From Burkholderiales bacterium (GTDB lineage Bacteria; Pseudomonadota; Gammaproteobacteria; Burkholderiales; Burkholderiaceae): a DNA stretch of 52,614 bases. This document shows positions 25,333 through 32,644 of this stretch, piece after piece (within the stretch, counting starts at the first letter, position 1; every line of letters starts with the position of its first letter). The stretch spans positions 126,696 to 179,309 of the forward strand of contig JAJTAZ010000019.1 of the NCBI GenBank assembly GCA_021287185.1, in the 5' to 3' direction. The notes under the pieces were generated by a model, which ran no database searches, was not told the origin of the DNA, and saw only the letters and a program-made list of their open reading frames with translations. Both the position numbers and the translations under genes were made by a program.

Positions 25333-26886
25333 TCACGCCAGGCCCGCCATGATCGGGCTGGGGGGTGCCGGCTCTTCCGGGGGATGGTAGAGGGGGAAGG
25401 ATACCGCCGCCACGGTACCCTTTTCCAGGGGATTGGGCACCAGGCTGGCGGTGGCGTCGTGCAGGGCGGCGATCTCGCGCACGATGGGCAGGCCCAGGCC
25501 GCTGCCCTTGCTGTCCACCACCCCGCCGGTGACTTCCTCGCTGCGGTAGAAGCGCTCGAACACCAGTTCGCACTCCTCGGGGCGGATGCCGATACCGTTA
25601 TCCTCGACCTCGAGCACGGCCCGGTCGCTGCCGCTGCCCTCCCCCAGCTCGCGCCGCATCCGGCAGGTCACCCGGCCGTGGGCCGGGGTGTAGCGCAGGG
25701 CGTTGTCGAGCAGGTTGTTGATCAGCTCGCGCAGCCAGAAGGGGTAGCCACGCACCGCCACCGGCTCGCCGGCATCCTCGAAGCCCAGGTCGATCTGCTT
25801 GTCCAGGGCGGCGAACACCCACTCGCTGGCGCACTCCTTGAGCAGTTGGTTGAGGTCCACCACCACCAGGTCTGCGTCGCCGGTCACCCCTTCGGCCCGG
25901 GCCAGGGCCAGCAGCTGGTTCACCAGGTGGGAGGCCCGATCCACGCTGATGTCGATCTGCCCCAGAGCGTGGCGCACCTGCTCGGCGTCGTTCTCGCGCA
26001 GGGCCAGCTGCACCTGGGCCTTCAATCCGGCCAAGGGGGTGCGCAGCTGGTGGGCGGCATCGGCGATGAAGCGGGTCTGCACCTCCAGGTTGCGCTGCAC
26101 CCGCTCCATCATGGCGTTGAAGGCGTCGATCAGGGGGCGCAACTCTTCCGGCACCCGGCGGTTGGGGATCGGCGACAGGTCGTCCTCGGGCCGGGCCTCG
26201 ATGCGCTCGCGCAGCCAGGTGAGGGGCCGCAGCCCCTGGGACAGGCCGAACCAGACCAACACCACCGCCAGGGGAATGATGACGAACTGGGGCAGGATGA
26301 CGCTGGCGATGATCTTGTTGGCCAGCTGGGAACGCTTTTCCAAGGTCTCGCCCACCTCGACGATCAGCCAGCGGTCCTTGGCCACCGCCGGGTCGCCCAT
26401 GATCGAGTAGGCCACGCGCAGGTCCTGGCCGCCGATTTCGGTGTCGCGGAACTGGATTTCGCCCAGCTCCCCGACCAGGGTGGCCGGATCGTCGGGCATG
26501 GGCAGTTCCGGGTCGCCGACGATGCGCTGGCCCTGGCGGGTGATGACATGGAAGTAGACGCTGTCCACCTCGTCGGCGCGCAGGATGGCCCGGGCCGACA
26601 GGGGCAGGTTCACCACCGGCTTGCCGTCCACGAACTTGATCTGGCGAGTGACCACGTTCACGTGCTCGCGCAGCGACTGGTCGTAGGGGTAGGCCGCCAC
26701 CGTGTTGGCGAAGTAGTGGGTGATGGCGATCGACACCGGCCAGACGAACAGGAGCGGCGCCAGCATCCAGTCCAGGATCTCGCCGAACAGGGAGCGCTGA
26801 CCGCCCCCGCCGCGCCGCTTGCCGCCCCCCGCCTCCGGCGCGGCGTCCGCCTCAGCGGACGCGGGAGTCGTCCTGGGGTTTTTCAA
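25333..26886 (-). CDS. Two-component sensor histidine kinase, TctE-like (GC-rich half)
   Basis: A membrane kinase with TM1 MLAPLLFVWPVSIAITHYF and a periplasmic 2CSK_N-like sensor region. TM2 FVIIPLAVVLVWFGL precedes the H box FIADAAHQLRTPLAGL, the N box NLLDNALRYT, and the G boxes EDNGIGI and GSGLGLPIV. It is partnered with the overlapping regulator gene. The start is unclear: between the regulator stop and TM1 this frame has no ATG or GTG. TTG at 26886 (517 residues, overlapping the regulator by 35 nt) is my choice; CTG at 26790 would begin just before LFGEILDWML. Signal unknown; it may be an acetate or carboxylate, given its neighbour and shared operator. Confidence 0.88.
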   Translation of the reverse strand: MKNPRTTPASAEADAAPEAGGGKRRGGGGQRSLFGEILDWMLAPLLFVWPVSIAITHYFANTVAAYPYDQSLREHVNVVTRQIKFVDGKPVVNLPLSARAILRADEVDSVYFHVITRQGQRIVGDPELPMPDDPATLVGELGEIQFRDTEIGGQDLRVAYSIMGDPAVAKDRWLIVEVGETLEKRSQLANKIIASVILPQFVIIPLAVVLVWFGLSQGLRPLTWLRERIEARPEDDLSPIPNRRVPEELRPLIDAFNAMMERVQRNLEVQTRFIADAAHQLRTPLAGLKAQVQLALRENDAEQVRHALGQIDISVDRASHLVNQLLALARAEGVTGDADLVVVDLNQLLKECASEWVFAALDKQIDLGFEDAGEPVAVRGYPFWLRELINNLLDNALRYTPAHGRVTCRMRRELGEGSGSDRAVLEVEDNGIGIRPEECELVFERFYRSEEVTGGVVDSKGSGLGLPIVREIAALHDATASLVPNPLEKGTVAAVSFPLYHPPEEPAPPSPIMAGLA

Positions 26887-27532
26887 GGCAGTAGCCCAGG
26901 CCGCGGACCGTGGCGATGCGCACGCCCGGTTCGAGCTTCTTGCGCAGGCGGTGGATGTAGACCTCGATGGCGTTGTGCGACACCTCTTCGCCCCAGCCGC
27001 ACAGGTGATCCACCAGTTGGTCCTTGGACACCAGCCGGCCGACCCGGGAGAGGAGGATTTCCAGCAGGCCCAGCTCCCGGGCCGACAGGTCCAGGCTGGT
27101 GCCATTCAGCTGGGCCACCCGGCCCACCTGGTCGTAGCTCAGGGCGCCGCACTGGATGAGCGGCGCGGTGCCCGAGGAACGTCGAGTCAGGGCGCGCACC
27201 CGGGCTTCCAGCTCTTGCAGGTCGAAGGGCTTGCCCATGTAGTCGTCGGCCCCCAGGTCCAGGCCCTTGACCCGGTCGGTGGTGCCGTCCAGGGCGGTCA
27301 GGATCAGGACCGGCACGGCGCTCTGGCGGCCGCGCAGACGCTTGAGCACTTCCAGGCCGGGCAGCCGGGGCAGGCCCAGGTCGAGGATCACCAGGTCGTA
27401 GGTGTTGGCCACCAGGGCGTTGTCCGCGTCCAGCCCGTTGGCCGCCACGTCCACGGCGTAGCCGGCGGCCTTGAGGGAACGGACCAGTCCGTCGGCGATG
27501 ATCTTGTCGTCTTCTGCTACGAGGATGCGCAT
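26852..27532 (-). CDS. OmpR-family response regulator, TctD-like (GC-rich half)
   Basis: The 226-residue protein has the receiver acidic pocket AEDD, phospho-acceptor Asp51 in LILDLGLP and Lys in MGKPF, then a winged helix ending EVSHNAIEVYIHRLRKKLEPGVRIATVRGLGYCLE. It is very close in sequence to the regulator at 4030 in the other half. The start is the ATG of MRILVAEDD, matching the family; a longer reading adds 39 residues of no family character. It overlaps the kinase gene. A tandem CGTAAG repeat about 110-125 bp upstream suggests autoregulation, and the same repeat precedes yjcH-actP. Confidence 0.94.
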   Translation of the reverse strand: MRILVAEDDKIIADGLVRSLKAAGYAVDVAANGLDADNALVANTYDLVILDLGLPRLPGLEVLKRLRGRQSAVPVLILTALDGTTDRVKGLDLGADDYMGKPFDLQELEARVRALTRRSSGTAPLIQCGALSYDQVGRVAQLNGTSLDLSARELGLLEILLSRVGRLVSKDQLVDHLCGWGEEVSHNAIEVYIHRLRKKLEPGVRIATVRGLGYCLEKPQDDSRVR

Positions 27533-27640
27533 GGAAACCTGGAGAGGAGGTGCGGGCGAAACAATGGAACGGGTGGAGCGGGCGGCGGCAAGGCTGGGAA
27601 AGCGTCCGTGCGCGGCGGTAAGCACCGGCCGCCCGCATGG

Positions 27641-27673
27641 CGTAAGCATGACGTAAGGGCTTGAGCGTAGCCT
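27641..27673 (+). promoter_or_regulatory. Direct-repeat regulator site upstream of the TctD-like gene
   Basis: CGTAAG (27641-27646), N5, CGTAAGG (27652-27658), then TAGCCT after 10 nt. The repeat and spacing match the yjcH-actP site, but here the motif points away from the regulator gene. Viewed as 11-bp units it reads GCATGGCGTAA GCATGACGTAA in tandem. It is likely a binding site for the adjacent OmpR-type regulator. Confidence 0.55.
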
Positions 27674-27750
27674 GACCGGCGCTGTTCTCCTTTTATGGTC
27701 TTGGGGTCGGCGGCCTGGCTAGGGTCGTCGCCTGGGGAGCGGATGGAGCG

Positions 27751-27795
27751 GTTCGCCTGGCGAACTCCCCTATCTGGAAAAGGCGGTTTTCCGCC
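27751..27795. repeat. Palindrome and terminator-like hairpin in the 27533-28103 gap
   Basis: GTTCGCC-T-GGCGAAC (27751-27765) is a 15-bp palindrome. On the minus strand GGCGG-AAAA-CCGCC-TTTT (27795-27778) resembles an intrinsic terminator for the cupin transcript. Apart from these and the regulator site, the roughly 570-bp gap shows no credible gene. Its open frames are compositional and lack ribosome-binding sites. Confidence 0.5.
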
Positions 27796-28103
27796 ATCAC
27801 CACGCTCCCCGCCGTTTTTTCCCCGGCTCGCGAGTCTTCATCTCGCCCCCCCAGCCGGTCGGCCCGGCCATCATCCCCCTTATTATCCCTGCTGTCTGTG
27901 GGCCTTTTCACGCCCGGCCCGTCGTTGCCGGTGCAGCCCCATTCATGTTGCGGAATGGCCGCATCGGCCCGCCGGAGCGTTCTTCGCGCTTTTTCCACGC
28001 CCCCCGCGAATTGCCGGCGGGATATTGCGATTGAGTGTAGCAAATTGCCCCGCTCCCGGTTGCCGCGCTGCAACACGGCGACCCGGTCGCGCAGCGTGCC
28101 GGA

Positions 28104-28571
28104 TCAGGCGAAATACCCGGCCAAGCGTTGTTGATAGGCGGCCGCACCGGGGTCGCCCTCGGCCGGCGCCCAGGCGGCCTTTTCGTCCGGCCGGATCGGC
28201 ACGTAGGGGCCGGCCTTGGCCTCGAAGAAGACGGTGCCCGGCACCAGCCCCAGCACCGAATGCCAGGTGCCCGCCGGCAGGTCCACGCCCACCGCCGCCC
28301 CGCCGGGGGTCAGGCGATGGGTCGCGGCCACCGCTCCCGCATCGTCGAACAACACCAGCCCCAGTTCGCCGCGCACCACCACGATGGTCTCGGCCTTGTC
28401 TCCGTCCAGGTGGCGGTGGGGCATGACGTAGGAACCGGGCTCGATGGCGTTGAGCAGCCGGTGGGCGGGGAAGTCGTCCGCCGGGTGGAAGTTGCGGTTC
28501 TTGCGCCCCCGGGGAGCCTGGCGGGCTTCGGCGGACAGGGCGTCGAGCAGGGTCTGGTCGATCAGGGTCAT
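28104..28571 (-). CDS. WbuC-type cupin-fold metalloprotein
   Basis: The 155-residue protein has a C-terminal cupin with metal-ligand motif MPHRHLDGDKAETIVVVRGELGLVLFDDAG and second motif GVDLPAGTWHSVLGLVPGTVFFEAKAGPY. The N-terminal LLDALSAEARQAPRGRKNRNFHP is typical of the WbuC family, found in some O-antigen clusters and elsewhere. The His-rich first motif supports metal binding. No polysaccharide genes are nearby, so its role here is unknown. It is a single-gene unit between the regulator region and dnaE. Confidence 0.85.
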   Translation of the reverse strand: MTLIDQTLLDALSAEARQAPRGRKNRNFHPADDFPAHRLLNAIEPGSYVMPHRHLDGDKAETIVVVRGELGLVLFDDAGAVAATHRLTPGGAAVGVDLPAGTWHSVLGLVPGTVFFEAKAGPYVPIRPDEKAAWAPAEGDPGAAAYQQRLAGYFA

Positions 28572-28702
28572 GGCGGTGGCGGATCAGGGGATCAGAAAAA
28601 AAGCCGGGGGCGGCCGGGTCGTCGAAGCGGGGACAGGGCCGCAAGCATCGGGATAGGGCAAGCCCGCGCCCAGCTTGGTTCTACACGGCCGCTGCTTCAA
28701 GC

Positions 28703-28764
28703 TCCGCGCCAGTCCTCGCTCTCCAGGCAGGCACCTCGGAAAGCCAATACTGGCGCGGGGTTTG
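28703..28764 (-). repeat. REP-like palindromic element, copy A (downstream of dnaE)
   Basis: A 62-bp element bounded by a perfect inverted repeat, CCGCGCCAGT (28704-28713) and ACTGGCGCGG (28749-28758). On the minus strand it starts CCAAACCCCGCGCCAG and ends AGAGCGAGGACTGGCGCGGA. Copy B, in opposite orientation at 32378-32440, shares both ends but differs in the middle. The gap otherwise holds only the dnaE 3' region. Confidence 0.75.
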
Positions 28765-28794
28765 GTAATTGGGTAAACGCCAAAAACGGCAGAC

Positions 28795-31700
28795 TCAATC
28801 GCCGGCGTAGGCCACCGTCACACCGTCGTCCCCCAGCCAGCGGCGGAACTCGGCGAGCAGGGGTTCTTCCAGGCGCACCCGGGACGTTTCGCCCAGGATC
28901 AGCTCGCAGCTGGCGGCGTCGTTGCGGTAGCGCACCCGCACCGGGCAGGGGCCGGGCACGTAGGGGGCGAGCAGGGCGCGCAGCTTCTTGGCGTCGGCCT
29001 GGCCGTTCATGGACAGGGCCAGGTAGCGGGCAAATTCGCTGCGGGCGTCGGCCAGGGTCATCAGCCGCTCGGCGACGAAGCGGATGCCGTCGCGGAAGTC
29101 GTCGCGGCTGACCTTGCCCTCGACGATCAGCAGTTCATCCACCTTGAGCTTGTTCCGGCTGGCGTCGAACAGTTCGGAGAAGACCGTGACCTCCACCTGC
29201 TTGGTGCCGTCGTCGAGCAGTATCAGGGCCATCTTGCCGCGCTGGCTCATGCGCGTGCGCACGTCGGCGACGATGCCGGCGGCCATCTGGAGGTCCCGGG
29301 CCGGCTCCAGCTGGGACAGGGATTTTTTGACGAAGCGGCGGGCCTCGTGTTTGACCGAGTCGAACAGGTGGCCCGAGTAGAAGAAGCCCAGGGCGATCTT
29401 CTCTTCGGTGAGGCGCTGCTTCTCGTCCCAGGGGGCGGCCGGGCGCACGTAGTCGGGGGCGTGCTCGGTGGCCTCGCCGCTGGCGGCGAACATGTCGAAC
29501 AGGCCGCCCTGGTGGGCCGAGGCGGCGGCCTGCTCGGCGGCCTCCATCGCCACGCCGACGGAGGCCAGCAGCAGCGCCCGGTCGCCGCCTTCCGGAGCGA
29601 TCGAATCGAAGGCGCCGGCCCGCACCAGAGCCTCGATGGTGCGGCGGTTGACCAGGCGCTTGTCCACCCGGCGGCAGAAGTCGAACAGGTCGGTGAACGG
29701 CCCATCCGCCGCCCGGGCGGCGAGGATGCAATCCACCGCCTGCTGGCCGGTGCCCTTCACCGCGCCCAGGCCGTAGCGGATGGTCTTGGCGTCCACCGGC
29801 ACGAAGCGGTAGTCGGAATGGTTCACGTCCGGCGGCAGTACAGTGATGCCGTTGGCCACCGTGTCTTCGTAGAAGATTTTCACGGTGTCGGTGTTGTCCA
29901 TGTCCGAGGACATGGTGGCGGCCATGAAGGCGGCGCAGTGGTGGGCCTTGAGCCAGGCGGTGTGATAGGTGACCACCGCGTAGGCGGCGGTGTGCGACTT
30001 GTTGAAGCCGTACTCCGCGAACTTGGTCATCAGGTCGAACAACTGTTCGGCCAGGGCCGGGTCGTAGCCCTTCTTCTTGGCGCCCTCGGCGATGGTCTCC
30101 CGGTGCTTGGCCATTTCTTCGGGCTTCTTCTTGCCCATGGCCCGGCGCAGCATGTCGGCGCCGCCCAGGGTGTAGCCGCCGATGATCTGGGAGATCTGCA
30201 TCACCTGTTCCTGGTACACGATGACGCCGTAGGTGGGCGACAGGCTGGCTTCCAGGTCCGGGTGGAAATAGTCGATGGCCTGCTGGCCCTTCTTACGCAG
30301 GATGAAGTCGTCCACCATCCCCGAGCCGAGCGGGCCGGGGCGGTACAGGGCGAGCACGGCGATGATGTCTTCGAAGCGGTCGGGGCCGAGCTTCTTCAAC
30401 AGCTTCTTCATCCCGTCCGATTCCACCTGGAAGATCGCCGTGGTGTTGGCTTCCTTCAGGATGCGGTAGGCGGCCGGGTCGGTGAAGGGCAGGGCCGCCA
30501 GGTCGGGGCGGGTGCCGGTGAGCCGGGCCACGTAGTCCAGGGCCAGCTCGATAATGGTCAAGTTGCGCAGGCCCAGGAAGTCGAACTTCACCAGACCGAC
30601 CTTTTCCACGTCGTCCTTGTCGTACTGGGACACCACCGACTCGCCGCCGGGCTGGCAGTAGAGGGGGCAGAAGTCGGTGAGCTTGCCCGGGGCGATCAGC
30701 ACGCCGCCGGCGTGCATGCCGACGTTGCGCGACAGGTTCTCCAGCTTGCCGGCCAGGGCGAACAGTTCGCTGACCTCTTCTTCCTGCTCGATCCGCTCCT
30801 TCAGTTGCGGTTCGGCCTCGATGGCCTCCTGGAGCCCCAGGGGCTTGTTCTGCTCCACCGGGATCAGCTTGGACAGCTGGTCGCAGAAGTTGTAGGGCAT
30901 GTCGAGGACGCGGCCCACGTCGCGGATCACCGCCTTCGACGACATGGTGCCGAAGGTGGCGATCTGGGACACGGCGTCGGCGCCGTATTTGCCGCGCACA
31001 TACTCGATCACCCGCCAGCGGTTGTCCTGGCAGAAGTCGATGTCGAAGTCGGGCATCGACACCCGTTCCGGGTTGAGGAAGCGCTCGAACAGCAGGGCGT
31101 AGGCGAGCGGGTCCAGGTCGGTGATCTTGAGCGAGTAGGCCACCAGGGAGCCTGCGCCGGAACCCCGGCCCGGGCCCACCGGCACACCGTTGTTCTTGGC
31201 CCACTGGATGAAGTCGGCCACGATCAGGAAGTAGCCGGGGAAGCCCATCTGCACGATGGTGTCGCACTCGAACTTGAGCCGTTCCTCGTAGCGCGGCCGC
31301 TGCCGTTCCCGCTCCTCCGGGTCCGGATAGAGGTGGGCGAGGCGCTCTTCCAGCCCCTTTTTGGCCTCGTCGATCAGGAAGTCATCGAGGGTCATGCCCT
31401 CGGGGGTGGGGAAGAGGGGCAGGTAGTTCTTGCCCAGGGTCAGCGACAGGTTGCAGCGCTTGGCGATCTCCACCGTATTGGCCAGGGCCTCGGGCAGGTC
31501 CTTGAAGCGCTCGGCCATGTCCTCCTGGGTGAGGAAGTACTGCTGCTCCGTATAGGGCCGGGGGCGCCGGGTGTCGGCCAACACGTAGCCCTCGGCGATG
31601 CACACCCGGGCCTCGTGGGCGAGGAAATCGTCCGGAGAGAGGAACTGGATCGGGTGGGTGGCCACCAGGGGCAGTCCGGTTTCCGCCGCCAGATCGGCGG

Positions 31701-32256
31701 TAGCCGAAACCAGCAACTCCTGCTGGGGCTGGCCGTAGCGCTGCACTTCCAGGTAGAAGGCGTCCGGGAACAACGCGGCCCAGCGCTCGGCACGCCTCTT
31801 CGCTTCGTCCCTGTTGCCCGCCAACAGGGATTCGCCCACGTCGCCCAGGTGGGCCGACGACAGGGCGATCAGCCCGTCGCAGCCGATTTCGGCGAACCAC
31901 TCGCGCTGGACTTCGGCCCGGTCGCGCCGGCTCGGCTCCAGGTAGGCCCGGGAAAGCAGTTCGCACAGTTGCAGGTAGCCGGCGTGGCTGCGCACCAGCA
32001 GCAGCAGCCGGCTGGGCCGGTCCGGCTCCTGGGGGTTGGCGATCCACACGTCCGCGCCGGCGATCGGCTTGACCCCCTTGCCCCGCGCCGCCAGATAGAA
32101 CTTGACCAGCCCGAAGCCGTTGGCCAGGTCGGTGAGCGCCAGGGCCGGCATACCGTCGCCGGCGGCCTTGGCTACGGCGTCGTCGAGGCGGACGATGCCG
32201 TCGGTGATGGAATACTCGCTGTGGAGACGGAGGTGGATGAAGCGCGGGTCGGTCAT
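28795..32256 (-). CDS. dnaE: DNA polymerase III alpha subunit
   Basis: Catalytic subunit of the replicase. The 1,153-residue protein starts MTDPRFIHLRLHSEYSITDG (PHP domain). The C-family palm follows, with GPGRGSGAGSLVAY and catalytic aspartates in MPDFDIDF, then the fingers region, the helix-hairpin-helix region and a C-terminal OB fold (GIVADVRTRMSQRGKMALILLDDGTKQVEVTVF). Length and order fit DnaE1. The chosen ATG matches the family; a longer reading adds 18 unrelated residues. It is a single-gene unit with a REP-like element on each side in opposite orientation. Confidence 0.97.
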   Translation of the reverse strand: MTDPRFIHLRLHSEYSITDGIVRLDDAVAKAAGDGMPALALTDLANGFGLVKFYLAARGKGVKPIAGADVWIANPQEPDRPSRLLLLVRSHAGYLQLCELLSRAYLEPSRRDRAEVQREWFAEIGCDGLIALSSAHLGDVGESLLAGNRDEAKRRAERWAALFPDAFYLEVQRYGQPQQELLVSATADLAAETGLPLVATHPIQFLSPDDFLAHEARVCIAEGYVLADTRRPRPYTEQQYFLTQEDMAERFKDLPEALANTVEIAKRCNLSLTLGKNYLPLFPTPEGMTLDDFLIDEAKKGLEERLAHLYPDPEERERQRPRYEERLKFECDTIVQMGFPGYFLIVADFIQWAKNNGVPVGPGRGSGAGSLVAYSLKITDLDPLAYALLFERFLNPERVSMPDFDIDFCQDNRWRVIEYVRGKYGADAVSQIATFGTMSSKAVIRDVGRVLDMPYNFCDQLSKLIPVEQNKPLGLQEAIEAEPQLKERIEQEEEVSELFALAGKLENLSRNVGMHAGGVLIAPGKLTDFCPLYCQPGGESVVSQYDKDDVEKVGLVKFDFLGLRNLTIIELALDYVARLTGTRPDLAALPFTDPAAYRILKEANTTAIFQVESDGMKKLLKKLGPDRFEDIIAVLALYRPGPLGSGMVDDFILRKKGQQAIDYFHPDLEASLSPTYGVIVYQEQVMQISQIIGGYTLGGADMLRRAMGKKKPEEMAKHRETIAEGAKKKGYDPALAEQLFDLMTKFAEYGFNKSHTAAYAVVTYHTAWLKAHHCAAFMAATMSSDMDNTDTVKIFYEDTVANGITVLPPDVNHSDYRFVPVDAKTIRYGLGAVKGTGQQAVDCILAARAADGPFTDLFDFCRRVDKRLVNRRTIEALVRAGAFDSIAPEGGDRALLLASVGVAMEAAEQAAASAHQGGLFDMFAASGEATEHAPDYVRPAAPWDEKQRLTEEKIALGFFYSGHLFDSVKHEARRFVKKSLSQLEPARDLQMAAGIVADVRTRMSQRGKMALILLDDGTKQVEVTVFSELFDASRNKLKVDELLIVEGKVSRDDFRDGIRFVAERLMTLADARSEFARYLALSMNGQADAKKLRALLAPYVPGPCPVRVRYRNDAASCELILGETSRVRLEEPLLAEFRRWLGDDGVTVAYAGD

Positions 32257-32377
32257 GGGGGCGATTTTACTCCACCCCTCGGACCCATTCCTTCCATCTC
32301 GTCCTTTCACCGTCGGCTCACCTTGCCTGGCCCGTTCCGTGTCATGCCCCGTGCCGATGATGCTTCCGGCCGCCTCG

Positions 32378-32440
32378 CCAAACCCCGCGCCAGGCGCGGA
32401 GTTTCAGCAGGGCATCGCCAAGAGCGAGAACTGGCGCGGA
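32378..32440 (+). repeat. REP-like palindromic element, copy B (upstream of dnaE)
   Basis: A 63-bp element starting CCAAACCCCGCGCCAG and ending AGAGCGAGAACTGGCGCGGA, an inverted partner of copy A at 28703-28764. The ends match over about 16 and 20 bp (one difference) and the interior is diverged. It sits in the 388-bp gap (32257-32644) between dnaE and the divergent ABC exporter. I see no gene and no other clear signal there. Confidence 0.75.
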
Positions 32441-32644
32441 CTTGTGTGGTGCCTCCGCGCCCCCCCGCCCTGCCCTCATCCCGCCCTCGGTTGGCCGCCC
32501 TTGCCGCAGCGAGACGAAAGCGGGGCGGGCGGGGCATACTGCGCTTGACGCCCCTCCCCGGGCACCGCCCGTCTGCGCCGTCCGCCGCCTGCTTAAGCTT
32601 GCCCGTGCCGGCCGCCCTTTCCGCCGTTCCAGCCCTATCGCCCC

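Noticed and set aside
26793-27105. An N-terminal extension of the second kinase through the regulator gene
   Set aside because: The added residues (Trp/Cys/Arg-rich) are an out-of-frame reading of the response regulator and resemble no sensor domain.
27693-27810. A MerR-like peptide (RLFQIGEFARRTAP) on the minus strand
   Set aside because: The resemblance covers about a dozen residues encoded by two palindromes. There is no second helix, no start signal and no continuing domain.
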